This document shows, piece after piece, positions 6,430 to 15,369 of a stretch of DNA of 64,000 nt (position 1 is the first letter of the stretch; each line of letters starts with the position of its first letter). This DNA comes from Roseateles sp. (GTDB lineage Bacteria > Pseudomonadota > Gammaproteobacteria > Burkholderiales > Burkholderiaceae_C): positions 1 through 64,000 of the forward strand of contig JAEUPJ010000084.1 in assembly GCA_016790285.1 (NCBI GenBank), given 5' to 3'. Position numbers and translations under genes: made by a program. The notes under the pieces were generated by a model that saw nothing but the letters and a program-made list of their open reading frames with translations, was not told the DNA's origin and searched no databases.

Positions 6430-8453
6430 GACTTGGCATCTCCGGCCGCCGCGGGCGGCACATCGCTGACATCACCGCGCACCCCGGCGGGCCCCACGCT
6501 CACCCCGAGTCGCTCGCGCAGCGACGTGGCCGGCAGGCCCAGCACCTGCGCGTAGATGGCGCCGCCCAGCAGCACCTTGCGCACGTAGTCGCGCGTCTCG
6601 TTGAAGGGGATGTTCTCCGCCCAGATGGCGGCGTCCAGCACGGGCCCGTCGCGCCAGCGCGCGGGGCGGCCGGGGCCGGCGTTGTAGGCGGCCGCGGCCA
6701 GGGCCTGGGCGCCGTCGAAGCGGTCCAGCACGAGCTTGAGGTACTGGGTGCCGATGCGCAGGTTGAAGTCACGGTCGTGCATGCGCGCGGCGTTGTAGTC
6801 CAGCCCGACCTTGCGCGCCGTCCACTTGGCCGTGGCGGGCATGACCTGCATCAGGCCGGCGGCGCCGACGTGGGAGCGCGCGTCCAGCACGAAGCGCGAC
6901 TCCTGGCGGATGAGGCCGTACACATAGGCCGCGTCCACACCCGCGGCCTGGGCCTCGCGCACCAGCTCGGCGCGGTGGGGCAGGGGGTAGCGCTGCGCGA
7001 TGTCGATCTCGGCCTTGGTGCGTTCGCTCGTGTTGATGCAGCGGTCCCACACCTCGCGGTCGCAGGCCTCCTGCGCGGCGGCGAGCAAGGCGCGGTCGTT
7101 CATGCCGCGCAGCGAGAAGTTCCACTCGCGCACGCCTTCGCTGCGCAGGCCGAGGTCGATGAGCTGCAGCGCGCGCGTGATGCCGGCGTGGCTGCGCGCG
7201 GCGCGGCGCTCGTCGGGCGTGAGCGGCGCGGGGGCGGGCGGCAGCGGCGTGGGCAGGGCGAGGTCCTCGGCGGCCAGGCGGCCGAAGAAGTTCAGTGCGG
7301 CCGCGGGCGAGGCCGTGGCGAGCGCCGTGAGCTGCGCGCGGGCGGCGGGCTGGTCGCCCTGCTGCCGCGTGGCGCGGGCCTTCCAGTAGACCCAGGCGGG
7401 GTCGCGCTGCTCGCTGGCGCTCATGCGCTCGATGGCCCGCAGGGCAATGGCGGGCGACTTGGCGCGCAAGGCGGCGCGGGCCGCCCAGGCGAGGGACTCG
7501 TCCGTCCAGGCCAGCTCGGGGGCGAGCTTGTCGGCGCGGTCGAACGACGCCAGGGCGCCGTCCTGCAGCCGCAGCGCCTGCTGGCGGCCGATCTGCACCC
7601 ACAGCCAGGCCTGCAGGTCGCCCGGCAGGCGGCTCCACTTGTCGCGCAGCAGGTCGCCGGCCTGGTCGGGGTCGTTGGCGGCCACGCGGGCCAGCGCGAG
7701 TGCGGTCAGCTCGGCGTCCGCGCGTGGGGAGGTGCGGGCCTTGCGCGTGAGGTAGCGGCCGGCGTTGTCCTGCACCTCCGCCAGCTTCTGGTCGAGCATC
7801 CTGGCGCCCAGCAGCGCCACGGCCTGGCGCGCCGCGCGCGGGCGGGACTGCTCGGTCGCCAGCCGGGCCTTGGCCCAGAGCGTGTCGGGCTTGAAGGCGC
7901 CGGTGTCGACCATGGCGCTGGCGAGCTGCTGGCAGCCGTCGTCGCCGTCCTTCTGCGCAAACCACGCGGCGCGCGCGGTGTCGGCGCTGACCTTGGTGCC
8001 GGCGAGGTGGTCGGCCAGCAGCGCGTAGCAGGCGACCTCGCGGTCGTCGCGCATCTGGTAGTTGGTGTGGTCGCGCCGGAAGTTGGCCCAGTCGCGGCGG
8101 CGGCCCAGTTCCAGCAGCCAGTCGTTGCGCAGCCGGTCTTCCACGTAGCTGCCGGGGTAGCGGGCGTAGAAGCCGTCCATCTCGGGCTGGCGCACTTCGG
8201 CCAGCCGGGCATTGAGCTCGAAGTAGTCGACCCAGCCGGCCAGCGCGTGGTTCTGGCCGCGCGCCGTTTCGGCCAGCGTGGCCAGGCGTTTGCGATCCCG
8301 CTTGACCCAGGCCTCGCGGGCCTGCACGGCCAGGTCGGTGTCTGCCGCCCTGGGCGCCTGCGCCGCGGCCGGGTTCAGCACGCCGAGCCCCGCCGCCAGC
8401 AACGCTGCGGTCCACCCGAGGGGGTTGAAGAGGTCCCGAACGCGCCTGATCAT
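6426..8453 (-). CDS. slt: soluble lytic murein transglycosylase (Slt70-like)
   Basis: A 675-residue periplasmic enzyme that cleaves peptidoglycan between MurNAc and GlcNAc to give 1,6-anhydro ends. A signal peptide (about residues 1-31, ending in AAAQA) leads into a long alpha-superhelical U domain rich in Ala and Arg. The C-terminal SLT domain begins near residue 505, with the catalytic Glu518 in RQESRF, then GAAGLMQVMPATA and AAYNAGPGR, all family signatures. Size matches Slt70. The gene is first of a two-gene unit with the NDUFA9-like protein and is divergent from a PEP-CTERM gene. Confidence 0.95.
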   Translation of the reverse strand: MIRRVRDLFNPLGWTAALLAAGLGVLNPAAAQAPRAADTDLAVQAREAWVKRDRKRLATLAETARGQNHALAGWVDYFELNARLAEVRQPEMDGFYARYPGSYVEDRLRNDWLLELGRRRDWANFRRDHTNYQMRDDREVACYALLADHLAGTKVSADTARAAWFAQKDGDDGCQQLASAMVDTGAFKPDTLWAKARLATEQSRPRAARQAVALLGARMLDQKLAEVQDNAGRYLTRKARTSPRADAELTALALARVAANDPDQAGDLLRDKWSRLPGDLQAWLWVQIGRQQALRLQDGALASFDRADKLAPELAWTDESLAWAARAALRAKSPAIALRAIERMSASEQRDPAWVYWKARATRQQGDQPAARAQLTALATASPAAALNFFGRLAAEDLALPTPLPPAPAPLTPDERRAARSHAGITRALQLIDLGLRSEGVREWNFSLRGMNDRALLAAAQEACDREVWDRCINTSERTKAEIDIAQRYPLPHRAELVREAQAAGVDAAYVYGLIRQESRFVLDARSHVGAAGLMQVMPATAKWTARKVGLDYNAARMHDRDFNLRIGTQYLKLVLDRFDGAQALAAAAYNAGPGRPARWRDGPVLDAAIWAENIPFNETRDYVRKVLLGGAIYAQVLGLPATSLRERLGVSVGPAGVRGDVSDVPPAAAGDAKS

Positions 8454-8603
8454 GTCTTTGGAATGCCTGTGAGTACTGCTCTGGCAACCAATTTAACCCA
8501 CGGCCCCCGGATTCCCAGGCATGGGGGCGTTTGCCTTGACCTAGGGGCTGGTGACAACGCTGACATCTGCCTACGCTGTGGCTGCTTGCCGAAGGAGCCG
8601 CCC

Positions 8604-9182
8604 ATGCTGCCTGCCGCCCGCTCCCTGCTCGCGCTCGCCACCCTCGCCGCCGCAGCGCTGGCCCAGGCCAACCCGGCCTCCTACCCGACGCCCGGCACGC
8701 CCGCGCCAGCCAGCACCTTCACGGCCGCCACCAGCGGGCGGTTGGTGGCCTACTACACCGGCGAGGCCGGCGGCTTCACCAACCTCGTCGGGGCGCGCAT
8801 CAACGGCGTGGACGGCGCCATCGGCCTGAGCAACCACGGCAGTGCCTATGGCGACACCTTCGTGCTCGGCACCGTCAGCGCGGGCGACAGCCTCGTGTTC
8901 TTCATCGACGTCGATGCCGGCTCGGCGCGCTACTACAGCGACCCCGGCCTGAACACCGACGGCGTCAACCACGCCTGGGCGGCCGCCTATGCCGGTGACG
9001 CGCAGGTGCCCGCCGGCATCAACATTGCCTTCGAAGACCTGGCCGGTGGCGGCGACTTCAACTACCGCGACCACAGCATCGTCTTCCAGATCACGGCCGT
9101 GCCCGAGCCCGCGACCTGGGCGTTGCTGCTGGCCGGCGCCGCGGGCCTGGCGGCCTGGCGACGCCGTCCGACCGTTTCGTAA
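8604..9182 (+). CDS. PEP-CTERM sorting-domain protein, small
   Basis: A 192-residue exported protein. The signal peptide covers about residues 1-22 (ending in ALAQA). The body is a beta-rich domain with acidic and Gly-rich segments that might be calcium-binding (DVDAGSA, LAGGGDFN; inference). The C terminus is a canonical PEP-CTERM signal: VPEPATW, one hydrophobic helix, then RRR. Such proteins are processed by an exosortase and appear on the cell surface or in exopolysaccharide. The ATG at 8604 is preceded by GAAGGAG at 8591-8597. It is divergent from slt. No exosortase is in the window. Confidence 0.9.
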   Translation: MLPAARSLLALATLAAAALAQANPASYPTPGTPAPASTFTAATSGRLVAYYTGEAGGFTNLVGARINGVDGAIGLSNHGSAYGDTFVLGTVSAGDSLVFFIDVDAGSARYYSDPGLNTDGVNHAWAAAYAGDAQVPAGINIAFEDLAGGGDFNYRDHSIVFQITAVPEPATWALLLAGAAGLAAWRRRPTVS

Positions 9183-9249
9183 GGGCTCCCGCGCCGGGTG
9201 GCGGGCATGATGGGTTTTAATCGGCCCCTCCTGCCCACCCCCGCGCCCG

Positions 9250-9795
9250 ATGCCTGACGCCGCCTCGACCGACCGCTCCACCCTGCGCCGCAGCCTGCTG
9301 GCGGCGCGCCGCGCCTGGGCGGCCACGCCCGCGTTCGGCGTGGCCGAGGCGGCGCTGCGCCAGGCGCTGGTGCCGCTGCTGGAGCAGCTGGAGCCCGAGC
9401 TGCTCGGCGTGTACTGGCCGCTGGCCGGGGAGTTCGACCCGGGCCCGCTGCCCTGGCCGCGCGCGCTGCCGCACGCGCGCCGCGAGCCCGCCGCCATGCA
9501 GTACCGGCGCTGGGACGGTGCGCTGCCCACCGCCCAGGACGACTGCGGCATCGCCACCGCCAGCGGCGCCGTCGCCGTGCCCGACGTCGTGCTCGTGCCC
9601 TGCGTCGGCTTCACGCGCGAGGGCTTTCGCCTGGGCTACGGCGGCGGCTACTTCGACCGCTGGCTGGCCGAGCACCCTGGCGTCACCACCATCGGGCTGG
9701 CCGGGTCGGCCGCCGAGACATCCTTTCCCGTCGAGGCGCACGACCGCCCCTTGACGCTCATCCTCACCGAGCGCGAGCTCATCACCCCCGACTAG
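9250..9795 (+). CDS. 5-formyltetrahydrofolate cyclo-ligase (first of two)
   Basis: A 181-residue enzyme that uses ATP to convert 5-formyl-THF to 5,10-methenyl-THF. The N-terminal helix has the basic LRRSLLAARRAW segment. The phosphate-binding loop is GYGGGYFDRWL near residue 140, and the family core VVLVPCVGFTREGFRLGYGGG is present. Length is usual. A second, only distantly similar paralogue lies at 17128-17697. In many proteobacteria the gene sits beside the 6S RNA gene or zapA; here neither is visible, and a Kef antiporter gene follows after 15 bases. Confidence 0.93.
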   Translation: MPDAASTDRSTLRRSLLAARRAWAATPAFGVAEAALRQALVPLLEQLEPELLGVYWPLAGEFDPGPLPWPRALPHARREPAAMQYRRWDGALPTAQDDCGIATASGAVAVPDVVLVPCVGFTREGFRLGYGGGYFDRWLAEHPGVTTIGLAGSAAETSFPVEAHDRPLTLILTERELITPD

Positions 9796-9810
9796 AAGGC
9801 CCCCCGCACG

Positions 9811-11496
9811 ATGCACGACGGCATGACCCTGATCTCGACGCTGGCCGCTGCCTTCGGCCTGGCCCTGGTGCTGGGCCTGCTGGCCCAGTGGGCCCGGTTG
9901 CCGGCGCTGGTGGGCTACCTGCTCGCCGGCGTGTTGATCGGGCCGTACACGCCGGGCTTCGTGGGCGACGTGCACCTGGCGCAGCAGCTGTCCGAGGTGG
10001 GCGTGATGCTGCTGATGTTCGGCGTGGGCCTGCACTTCTCGGTGGGCGACCTGATGTCGGTCAAGGGCATCGCGCTGCCTGGCGCGCTGGTGCAGATGGG
10101 CGCAGCCACGGCCATGGGCGCCGGGCTGGCGCACTTCTGGTGGGGCTGGGACGTGGGCGCGTCGCTGGTGTTCGGCCTGGCGCTGTCGGTGGCCAGCACG
10201 GTGGTGCTGCTGCGGGCGCTGGAGTCGCGCGAGCTGCTGCACACGGGCAACGGGCGCATCGCCGTGGGCTGGCTGGTCGTGGAAGACCTGGCCATGGTGC
10301 TCGCCCTGGTGCTGATGCCGGTGCTCGGCGGCAAGGCGGAGGGCAGCGGCGGCAACCTGGCCGTCACCATCGTCACCACGCTGCTGGCCGTGGCGGCCTT
10401 CGTGGCGGTGATGCTGATCTTCGGGCGCCGCCTGCTGCCCTGGCTGCTGTGGCAGGTCAACCGCACGGGCTCGCGCGAGCTCTTCACGCTGGCGACCGTG
10501 GCGGCGGCCGTGGGGCTGGCGGTGGGCGCGGCGGCACTGTTCGGCGTGAGCGTGGCGCTGGGGGCCTTCTTTGCGGGCCTGGTGCTGCGAGAGTCGGCCT
10601 TCAGCGAGCGCGCCGCGCACGAGAGCCTGCCGCTGCGTGACGCCTTTGCCGTGCTGTTCTTCGTGGCGGTGGGCATGCTCTTCGACCCCATGGTGCTGGT
10701 GCGCCAGCCGCTGGCTGTGCTGGCCACAGTGGCCGTCATCCTCGTGGGCAAGACCATCGCGGCCGGGGCCCTCGTGCTGCTGCTGCGCTACCCGCTGTCC
10801 ACGGCGCTGACGGTGGCCGTGAGCCTGGCGCAGATCGGCGAGTTCAGCTTCATCCTGCTGGGCCTGGGGCAGAGCCTGAACCTGGTGCCCGCGGAAGCGA
10901 CCAGCCTCGTCGTGGCGGGCGCCATCGTGTCGATCGCTCTGAACCCGCTGCTGTTCTCCGGCGTCGAGCCGCTGCGCCGCTGGGTGCTGGCGCGCTCGGC
11001 CTGGGCCCGCAAGCTGGAAGCGCGTGACGACCCGCTGGCCGAGCTGCCGGCGGACACGCCGAGCACGTCGCTCGCCGGCCAGATCGTGCTGGTGGGCCAC
11101 GGCACGCTGGGCACCGCGCTGCACGAGCAGCTGGGCGAGCGCCCCGTGGTCGTCATCGACCGCGACCGCGACGTGGTGGAGCACCTGCGCGCCTCGGGAC
11201 AGGCCGCCGTGCTGGGCGACGCCGCCGAGGCCATGACCCTGGTGCAGGCCCACATCGCCCAGGCTGCTTGGCTCGTGGTGGCCCTGGCCGACGTGCGCGG
11301 CGTGCCCGCCCTGCTCGCCCTGGCGCGCCAGCTCAACCCGGCGCTGCGCTGTGCCGTGCTGGCGCACACCGACGAAGAAGAGCAGTGGCTCGCCGAAGCC
11401 GGCGTGAGCCACGTGCTGCGCTCGCAGCGCGCGCTGGCGCAGGCACTCGCGCGGGTGGTGAGCCAGGAAGAACCGACCGCGCGCGGCGCGCACTGA
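9811..11496 (+). CDS. Kef-type monovalent cation:proton antiporter (YbaL-like, CPA2)
   Basis: A 561-residue inner-membrane transporter. About twelve helices occupy residues 5-385, with the CPA2 signatures GYLLAGVLIGPYTPGF and SVASTVVLLRALE and the membrane Asp in VVEDLAMVLAL. A cytoplasmic TrkA-N/RCK domain follows (about 410-525): QIVLVGHGTLGTAL is the nucleotide-binding glycine motif and VVIDRDRD holds the acidic ribose contact. This domain usually senses NAD(H) or nucleotides and gates transport. The first ATG (MHDGMTLIST) is used because YbaL has a similar N-terminal extension. It lies 15 bases after the cyclo-ligase gene and may be cotranscribed with it. Confidence 0.93.
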   Translation: MHDGMTLISTLAAAFGLALVLGLLAQWARLPALVGYLLAGVLIGPYTPGFVGDVHLAQQLSEVGVMLLMFGVGLHFSVGDLMSVKGIALPGALVQMGAATAMGAGLAHFWWGWDVGASLVFGLALSVASTVVLLRALESRELLHTGNGRIAVGWLVVEDLAMVLALVLMPVLGGKAEGSGGNLAVTIVTTLLAVAAFVAVMLIFGRRLLPWLLWQVNRTGSRELFTLATVAAAVGLAVGAAALFGVSVALGAFFAGLVLRESAFSERAAHESLPLRDAFAVLFFVAVGMLFDPMVLVRQPLAVLATVAVILVGKTIAAGALVLLLRYPLSTALTVAVSLAQIGEFSFILLGLGQSLNLVPAEATSLVVAGAIVSIALNPLLFSGVEPLRRWVLARSAWARKLEARDDPLAELPADTPSTSLAGQIVLVGHGTLGTALHEQLGERPVVVIDRDRDVVEHLRASGQAAVLGDAAEAMTLVQAHIAQAAWLVVALADVRGVPALLALARQLNPALRCAVLAHTDEEEQWLAEAGVSHVLRSQRALAQALARVVSQEEPTARGAH

Positions 11497-11548
11497 CGGG
11501 TGGCCGACGGGCGCGTGCCCATCGCGCGGTCGGCACCGCAGGCACGCC

Positions 11549-14122
11549 CTACATCGCCGCGGGCCCGGCCGGCTGGGGCGGCGCGTTCAGCAACTGCCGG
11601 ACCAGGGCCGACAGCTTGTTCGGGGCCAGCGGCTTGTGCGCGAGGTGCACGCCGGCCCGGGCCGCCTGGCCCGTGATGTCGCCGTCCAGGTCGCCGGTGA
11701 CGAGCAAGGCGGCGAGCGCTGGCGCATCCAGGCCCTGCCGCAGCCGTGTCACTTCGGTCAGGCCGTCGGTGTTGTCCAGGTGCAGGTCGCTGATGACGAG
11801 GTCGGGTCGCTCGTGCGACCGGCGCGCCAAGGCGAGGATCGCCTGGGCATCCGCACCGGCGAGCACGGTGTAGCCCCAGGCTTGCAGGAGGGCCGCCATC
11901 GCGTCGCTCACGTCGGGGTCGTTCTCCATGATCGCCACGACGCCGCCGGCTGCCGCGGTGAGGTCGTCGGCCGCGGCCGGGGCCAAGATGGGGGCGGTTG
12001 CCGCAGTGAGGGAGGCCAGCGGCAGCGTCAGGGTCACGCAGGTGCCTTGACCCGGGGCGGACCTCAGCGTCAGTGCATGGCCCAGCAGGTCCGCTGCGCG
12101 GCGCACGATGGCCAGCCCGACGCCGAGGCCTTCGGCCGCCATGCGCGGGTTCAGTCGCACGTGGTCGCGGAAGACGTCGTCGATCTTGTCCTGCGGAATG
12201 CCCGGCCCGCTGTCCTGCACGGTGAGCCGCACGCCGTTGCCCATCGCCTCGGCGCTCACGCGCACTTCGCCCGCGTCGGTGTACTTGATGGCGTTGGAGA
12301 CGACGTTGAACAGGATGCGCCGCAGCAGGTGGCGGTCCGAGTGCGTGTGCAGTGCCACCGGCAGAACGGCCAGGGCCAGGCCCTTGCGCCGTGCCAGCGG
12401 CCCGAAATGCAACATCACTTCCTGCATCAGCTCAGCCAGCGACACGTCGCCGAGCAGCGGTGTGTAGTGGCCGCCGTCCAATCGGCCGAGGTCCATCAGC
12501 TCGTCCAGCATGTCTCCCAGCGAGGCCGTGATGCGCCGCACGCTGTGCAGCCAGGCGGAGAAGCGCGCCGGCTCCTGCTGCGCCGCGCGGCCGAGTTCTG
12601 CCAGCATGCCCAGCGCGTGCGCGGGCTGGCGCAGGTCGTGACAGGCCGCCGCCAGCAGGCGGATGCGCGAGGAGCTGCGCGCTTCCAGTTCGCCGTTGCG
12701 TTGCGCGAGTTCGGCGGACACCCGCGCCAGCCGGCGGCCGCGCCGGACGGCGACGGCCAGCGCCACGCCAGTGCCCGCCACGCCGCCAGCGGCCGCCGCG
12801 AAGGCCCCGATCCAGCCGCGCTGTTGCGCCTCCTGGAGTTCGTTGCGGGCCTTGAGCCCGGCATATTCCTGGTCCTTCAGGGCAACGTTGAGCTTCTCCT
12901 GCAGGGTCACGCGCGTGGCGTCGTCCGCACTGCGCTGGGCGTCCTCCATGGCGGCTTCCAGCTGCTTGCGGGCCTGCAGGGCGGCGTCCAGGCGGCCGAA
13001 GCGTTCATGGAAGTCCGCGATGGCACGCGCCGCCTTGACACGCGCGATCGGGAATTCAACGAGATCGGCCATCCATTCGTCGATGCGGCGGACTTCCTGC
13101 TCCCCCTTGGCCCGGGCCTCCGGCGTGCGAAGTTCGGCGTAGATCGTCAGGAACGCCGCGGCGACGTGCACGCGGGTCGAGAGGTCGTCGACCTGGAAGC
13201 GCCGGCTTTCCGCCAAGAAGTCCAGGGCCTCGCTCGTTCGTTGCAGCCGGTTGAGGTACTTGGCAAACGAGGAGAGGTAGCTCGCGGCGGTTTCCGGCGC
13301 GGCCATGCCGTTGCGCAACTGCTCCCGGACGCGGTAGACATGCGTCATCGCGGTGGCCGGGCGATGGCGGCGGAACTCGACGGCGGCCAACCCGGCTTCA
13401 AGGTCGACCGCGAGCACCTGGAACTCCTCGGGGTCGAACTCCTGCCGGGCGCGCTCGAGCCATCGGCTCGCCTGGGTGCTTTGCAGGTCGGCCACCAGAT
13501 CGGCCATGCCCAGCTCGATGAAGGCCTTGGCTCGCTGGAAGGGCGCGATCGCGACGTCCAGCTGCCGGCTGCGGATCGATGTGATTTCGCCGAAGCGCGA
13601 TGACGCCATCGCGTCGGCAGCCTGCGCCTCCAGCACGTAGAACATCCGGGCGGGGTCGCCGAGTCGTCGGGCCAGCACCTCCAGCGCCTGCGGGGAGATC
13701 TGGCCGGCACACGGGCGACCCGACCAGTTCCAGGCCGACGCCACACCCAGGTCGAACAACTCCCGCTCGTAGGCTGCGCCGCCCGCCTGGGCCAGGGCCA
13801 AGTAGTGTTGGAAGGTGCGGCAGTTCTCCGCGGTGTGCGTGGGAATGGTCAGGAAGTAGAAGGCGGCAGCCCGCAGTTCTGCCCGCAGGTCACCCTGTTC
13901 ACGGGCCGCCTGCAGCGCCGCGCGGGCGCGAGCCCATGCCGTGGTGTGGTGGCGAAGGCTGTCGGCATCGCTGCCGAACACGAATTGGTCCCGCCACGCC
14001 GCGTCGACGGCCGGGGGCTGCGTGAGCGCGGCCACGGCCGCGAGCGGCCATGGCAGCAGCAGGGCCCAGCAGCACCGCCGCAGCCAGTGGAGCCAATGCC
14101 GATCGGGGTTGGATGTCGCCAT
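11549..14122 (-). CDS. hybrid sensor histidine kinase with C-terminal receiver domain
   Basis: An 857-residue membrane sensor. An N-terminal signal anchor (residues 10-33) leads to a periplasmic, mostly helical, TPR-like sensor (about 40-425). A second membrane helix near 437-458 precedes a short coiled coil. The transmitter follows: H-box ACHDLRQPAHALGM with the phosphorylated His, N-box NVVSNAIKY, G1 DSGPGIP and G2 GLGVGLAIVRR. The C-terminal receiver holds the acceptor Asp in PDLVISDLHLDNTDG and the conserved Lys in AHKPLAPNK. The ATG at 14122 is preferred because it begins just before the signal anchor; an upstream ATG at 14191 adds 23 polar residues. No partner regulator is adjacent. Confidence 0.9.
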   Translation of the reverse strand: MATSNPDRHWLHWLRRCCWALLLPWPLAAVAALTQPPAVDAAWRDQFVFGSDADSLRHHTTAWARARAALQAAREQGDLRAELRAAAFYFLTIPTHTAENCRTFQHYLALAQAGGAAYERELFDLGVASAWNWSGRPCAGQISPQALEVLARRLGDPARMFYVLEAQAADAMASSRFGEITSIRSRQLDVAIAPFQRAKAFIELGMADLVADLQSTQASRWLERARQEFDPEEFQVLAVDLEAGLAAVEFRRHRPATAMTHVYRVREQLRNGMAAPETAASYLSSFAKYLNRLQRTSEALDFLAESRRFQVDDLSTRVHVAAAFLTIYAELRTPEARAKGEQEVRRIDEWMADLVEFPIARVKAARAIADFHERFGRLDAALQARKQLEAAMEDAQRSADDATRVTLQEKLNVALKDQEYAGLKARNELQEAQQRGWIGAFAAAAGGVAGTGVALAVAVRRGRRLARVSAELAQRNGELEARSSSRIRLLAAACHDLRQPAHALGMLAELGRAAQQEPARFSAWLHSVRRITASLGDMLDELMDLGRLDGGHYTPLLGDVSLAELMQEVMLHFGPLARRKGLALAVLPVALHTHSDRHLLRRILFNVVSNAIKYTDAGEVRVSAEAMGNGVRLTVQDSGPGIPQDKIDDVFRDHVRLNPRMAAEGLGVGLAIVRRAADLLGHALTLRSAPGQGTCVTLTLPLASLTAATAPILAPAAADDLTAAAGGVVAIMENDPDVSDAMAALLQAWGYTVLAGADAQAILALARRSHERPDLVISDLHLDNTDGLTEVTRLRQGLDAPALAALLVTGDLDGDITGQAARAGVHLAHKPLAPNKLSALVRQLLNAPPQPAGPAAM

Positions 14123-14294
14123 GTGTCCTGCCCAATGCGCCGCAGCGCATGTCCTGGACGTCGGCCACGCACGGTGCATGCCGAGTCGCAAGGGTGGGCA
14201 GACTCACATGCGGAAGCGGGATGGCCCATCCCGTGGGCGCGGGATGGGGATTGCTTGACCCATGAGGCGCCTGTTGCGGGCGGTGTGCCCGGCT

Positions 14295-14828
14295 TCAGCC
14301 CCGGCGCGCCGGCATGAAACGCGGGTTGCGCAGCAGCGCCGCCGACACCAGCGACACCAGCACCCCCACCGGCACGAGCTCGCTGAGCGTGATGGCGAAG
14401 CGGTACAGGGGCTTGGCGTACATGGCCTTGAACGCCTCCATCTCGGCGGCGAGCTTGGCCAGCTCGGCCTCGTTCAGTCCCTTGGCCTGGCCCTGGGCGA
14501 GGTAGACCTTGGCCCATTCGGTGCCGAAGTCCATCTTCGTCACCGCCAGCGTCGCCTCCCACGCGGCGGCGTAGACCACGCCGGCCACCAGGCTGATGGC
14601 CAGCCCCAGGCCGAAGGCCGGCCAGAAGCGGATGACCCCGCCCAGCTCGCCGTCGCGGCGGCGCTTGATGGCCACGAACACCAGGCTCAGGGCCACCAGC
14701 ATGATCAGGTAGCCGATGAGCATGCCGTGCTCGGGCGGCGCGCCGCGGTGCAGCACGACGATGGTGAACAGTGGCACACCGGCCAGCAGGCCGGCAGCAA
14801 GACCGAAGGACAGGATGTTTTTCAGCAT
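14295..14828 (-). CDS. DUF4199 family membrane protein
   Basis: A 177-residue inner-membrane protein with four helices near residues 5-28, 38-55, 67-90 and 147-168. A charged cytoplasmic or periplasmic loop lies between the third and fourth (GTEWAKVYLAQGQAKGLNEAEL). The pattern fits DUF4199, a family of unknown function found in Bacteroidetes and Proteobacteria. It is a single gene between the sensor kinase and the LuxR-type gene. Confidence 0.82.
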   Translation of the reverse strand: MLKNILSFGLAAGLLAGVPLFTIVVLHRGAPPEHGMLIGYLIMLVALSLVFVAIKRRRDGELGGVIRFWPAFGLGLAISLVAGVVYAAAWEATLAVTKMDFGTEWAKVYLAQGQAKGLNEAELAKLAAEMEAFKAMYAKPLYRFAITLSELVPVGVLVSLVSAALLRNPRFMPARRG

Positions 14829-14947
14829 GGAGCGCCTCGGGCGGCAGTGAGGGGAGCCGCCATGGGACGATGTTCAGGCCCGAAAAGCGATCGGACAAAT
14901 GGGTGATTTCGAGGGAATCACCCCTTATTGCGGGGCTTTCGGCGGCG

Positions 14948-15367
14948 TCAGCGCAACAAACCGAGCTCGCGGGCTTTCAGGATGGCTTCGGTGCGACGGC
15001 GCGCACCGAGTTTCTCGAAGAGCCTGGCCACGTGGGTCTTGACCGTGTGCGGCGAGACGTTGAGCCGCTCGGCGATCTCCTTGTTGGCCAGGCCCGCGGC
15101 CAGCAGCTCCAGCACCTCGCGCTCGCGGGGGCTGATGCCCAGCGCGGCCTGCGCCTGCGGGTTGCCATCAAAAGGTGGGGCCGGCGGCGCGCGGTGGCCG
15201 AGCAGCCGCACGCCGGCCCACACACCCAGCGCCAGGAAGACGAGCGCCACGCCCACGACGTAGACCGTCTCCGATTGCGCGCGCGCCAGTCGCCGGTAGT
15301 CCAGCCACTGCAGCAGCCCCGTGCCGGCCGCCAGGGCCAGGCCATAGAGCAGCGCGCGCCGCCACAT
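14948..15367 (-). CDS. membrane-tethered LuxR-type transcriptional regulator
   Basis: A 139-residue protein. Two hydrophobic helices at about residues 5-21 and 35-56 precede a complete LuxR/GerE DNA-binding domain (80-139): ISPREREVLELLAAGLANKEIAERL and SPHTVKTHVARLFEKLGA. There is no receiver or autoinducer domain, so activity is probably controlled from the membrane or by proteolysis (inference). The ATG at 15367 gives the two-helix form and lies two bases after the stop of the LysR gene, so both are one transcription unit. Confidence 0.9.
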   Translation of the reverse strand: MWRRALLYGLALAAGTGLLQWLDYRRLARAQSETVYVVGVALVFLALGVWAGVRLLGHRAPPAPPFDGNPQAQAALGISPREREVLELLAAGLANKEIAERLNVSPHTVKTHVARLFEKLGARRRTEAILKARELGLLR

Positions 15368-15369
15368 GG

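Noticed and set aside
6777-8603. Extension of the PEP-CTERM protein far upstream over the lytic transglycosylase gene
   Set aside because: The frame is open because of GC bias only. The ATG at 8604 has a ribosome site and begins a signal peptide; the upstream part is antisense to slt.
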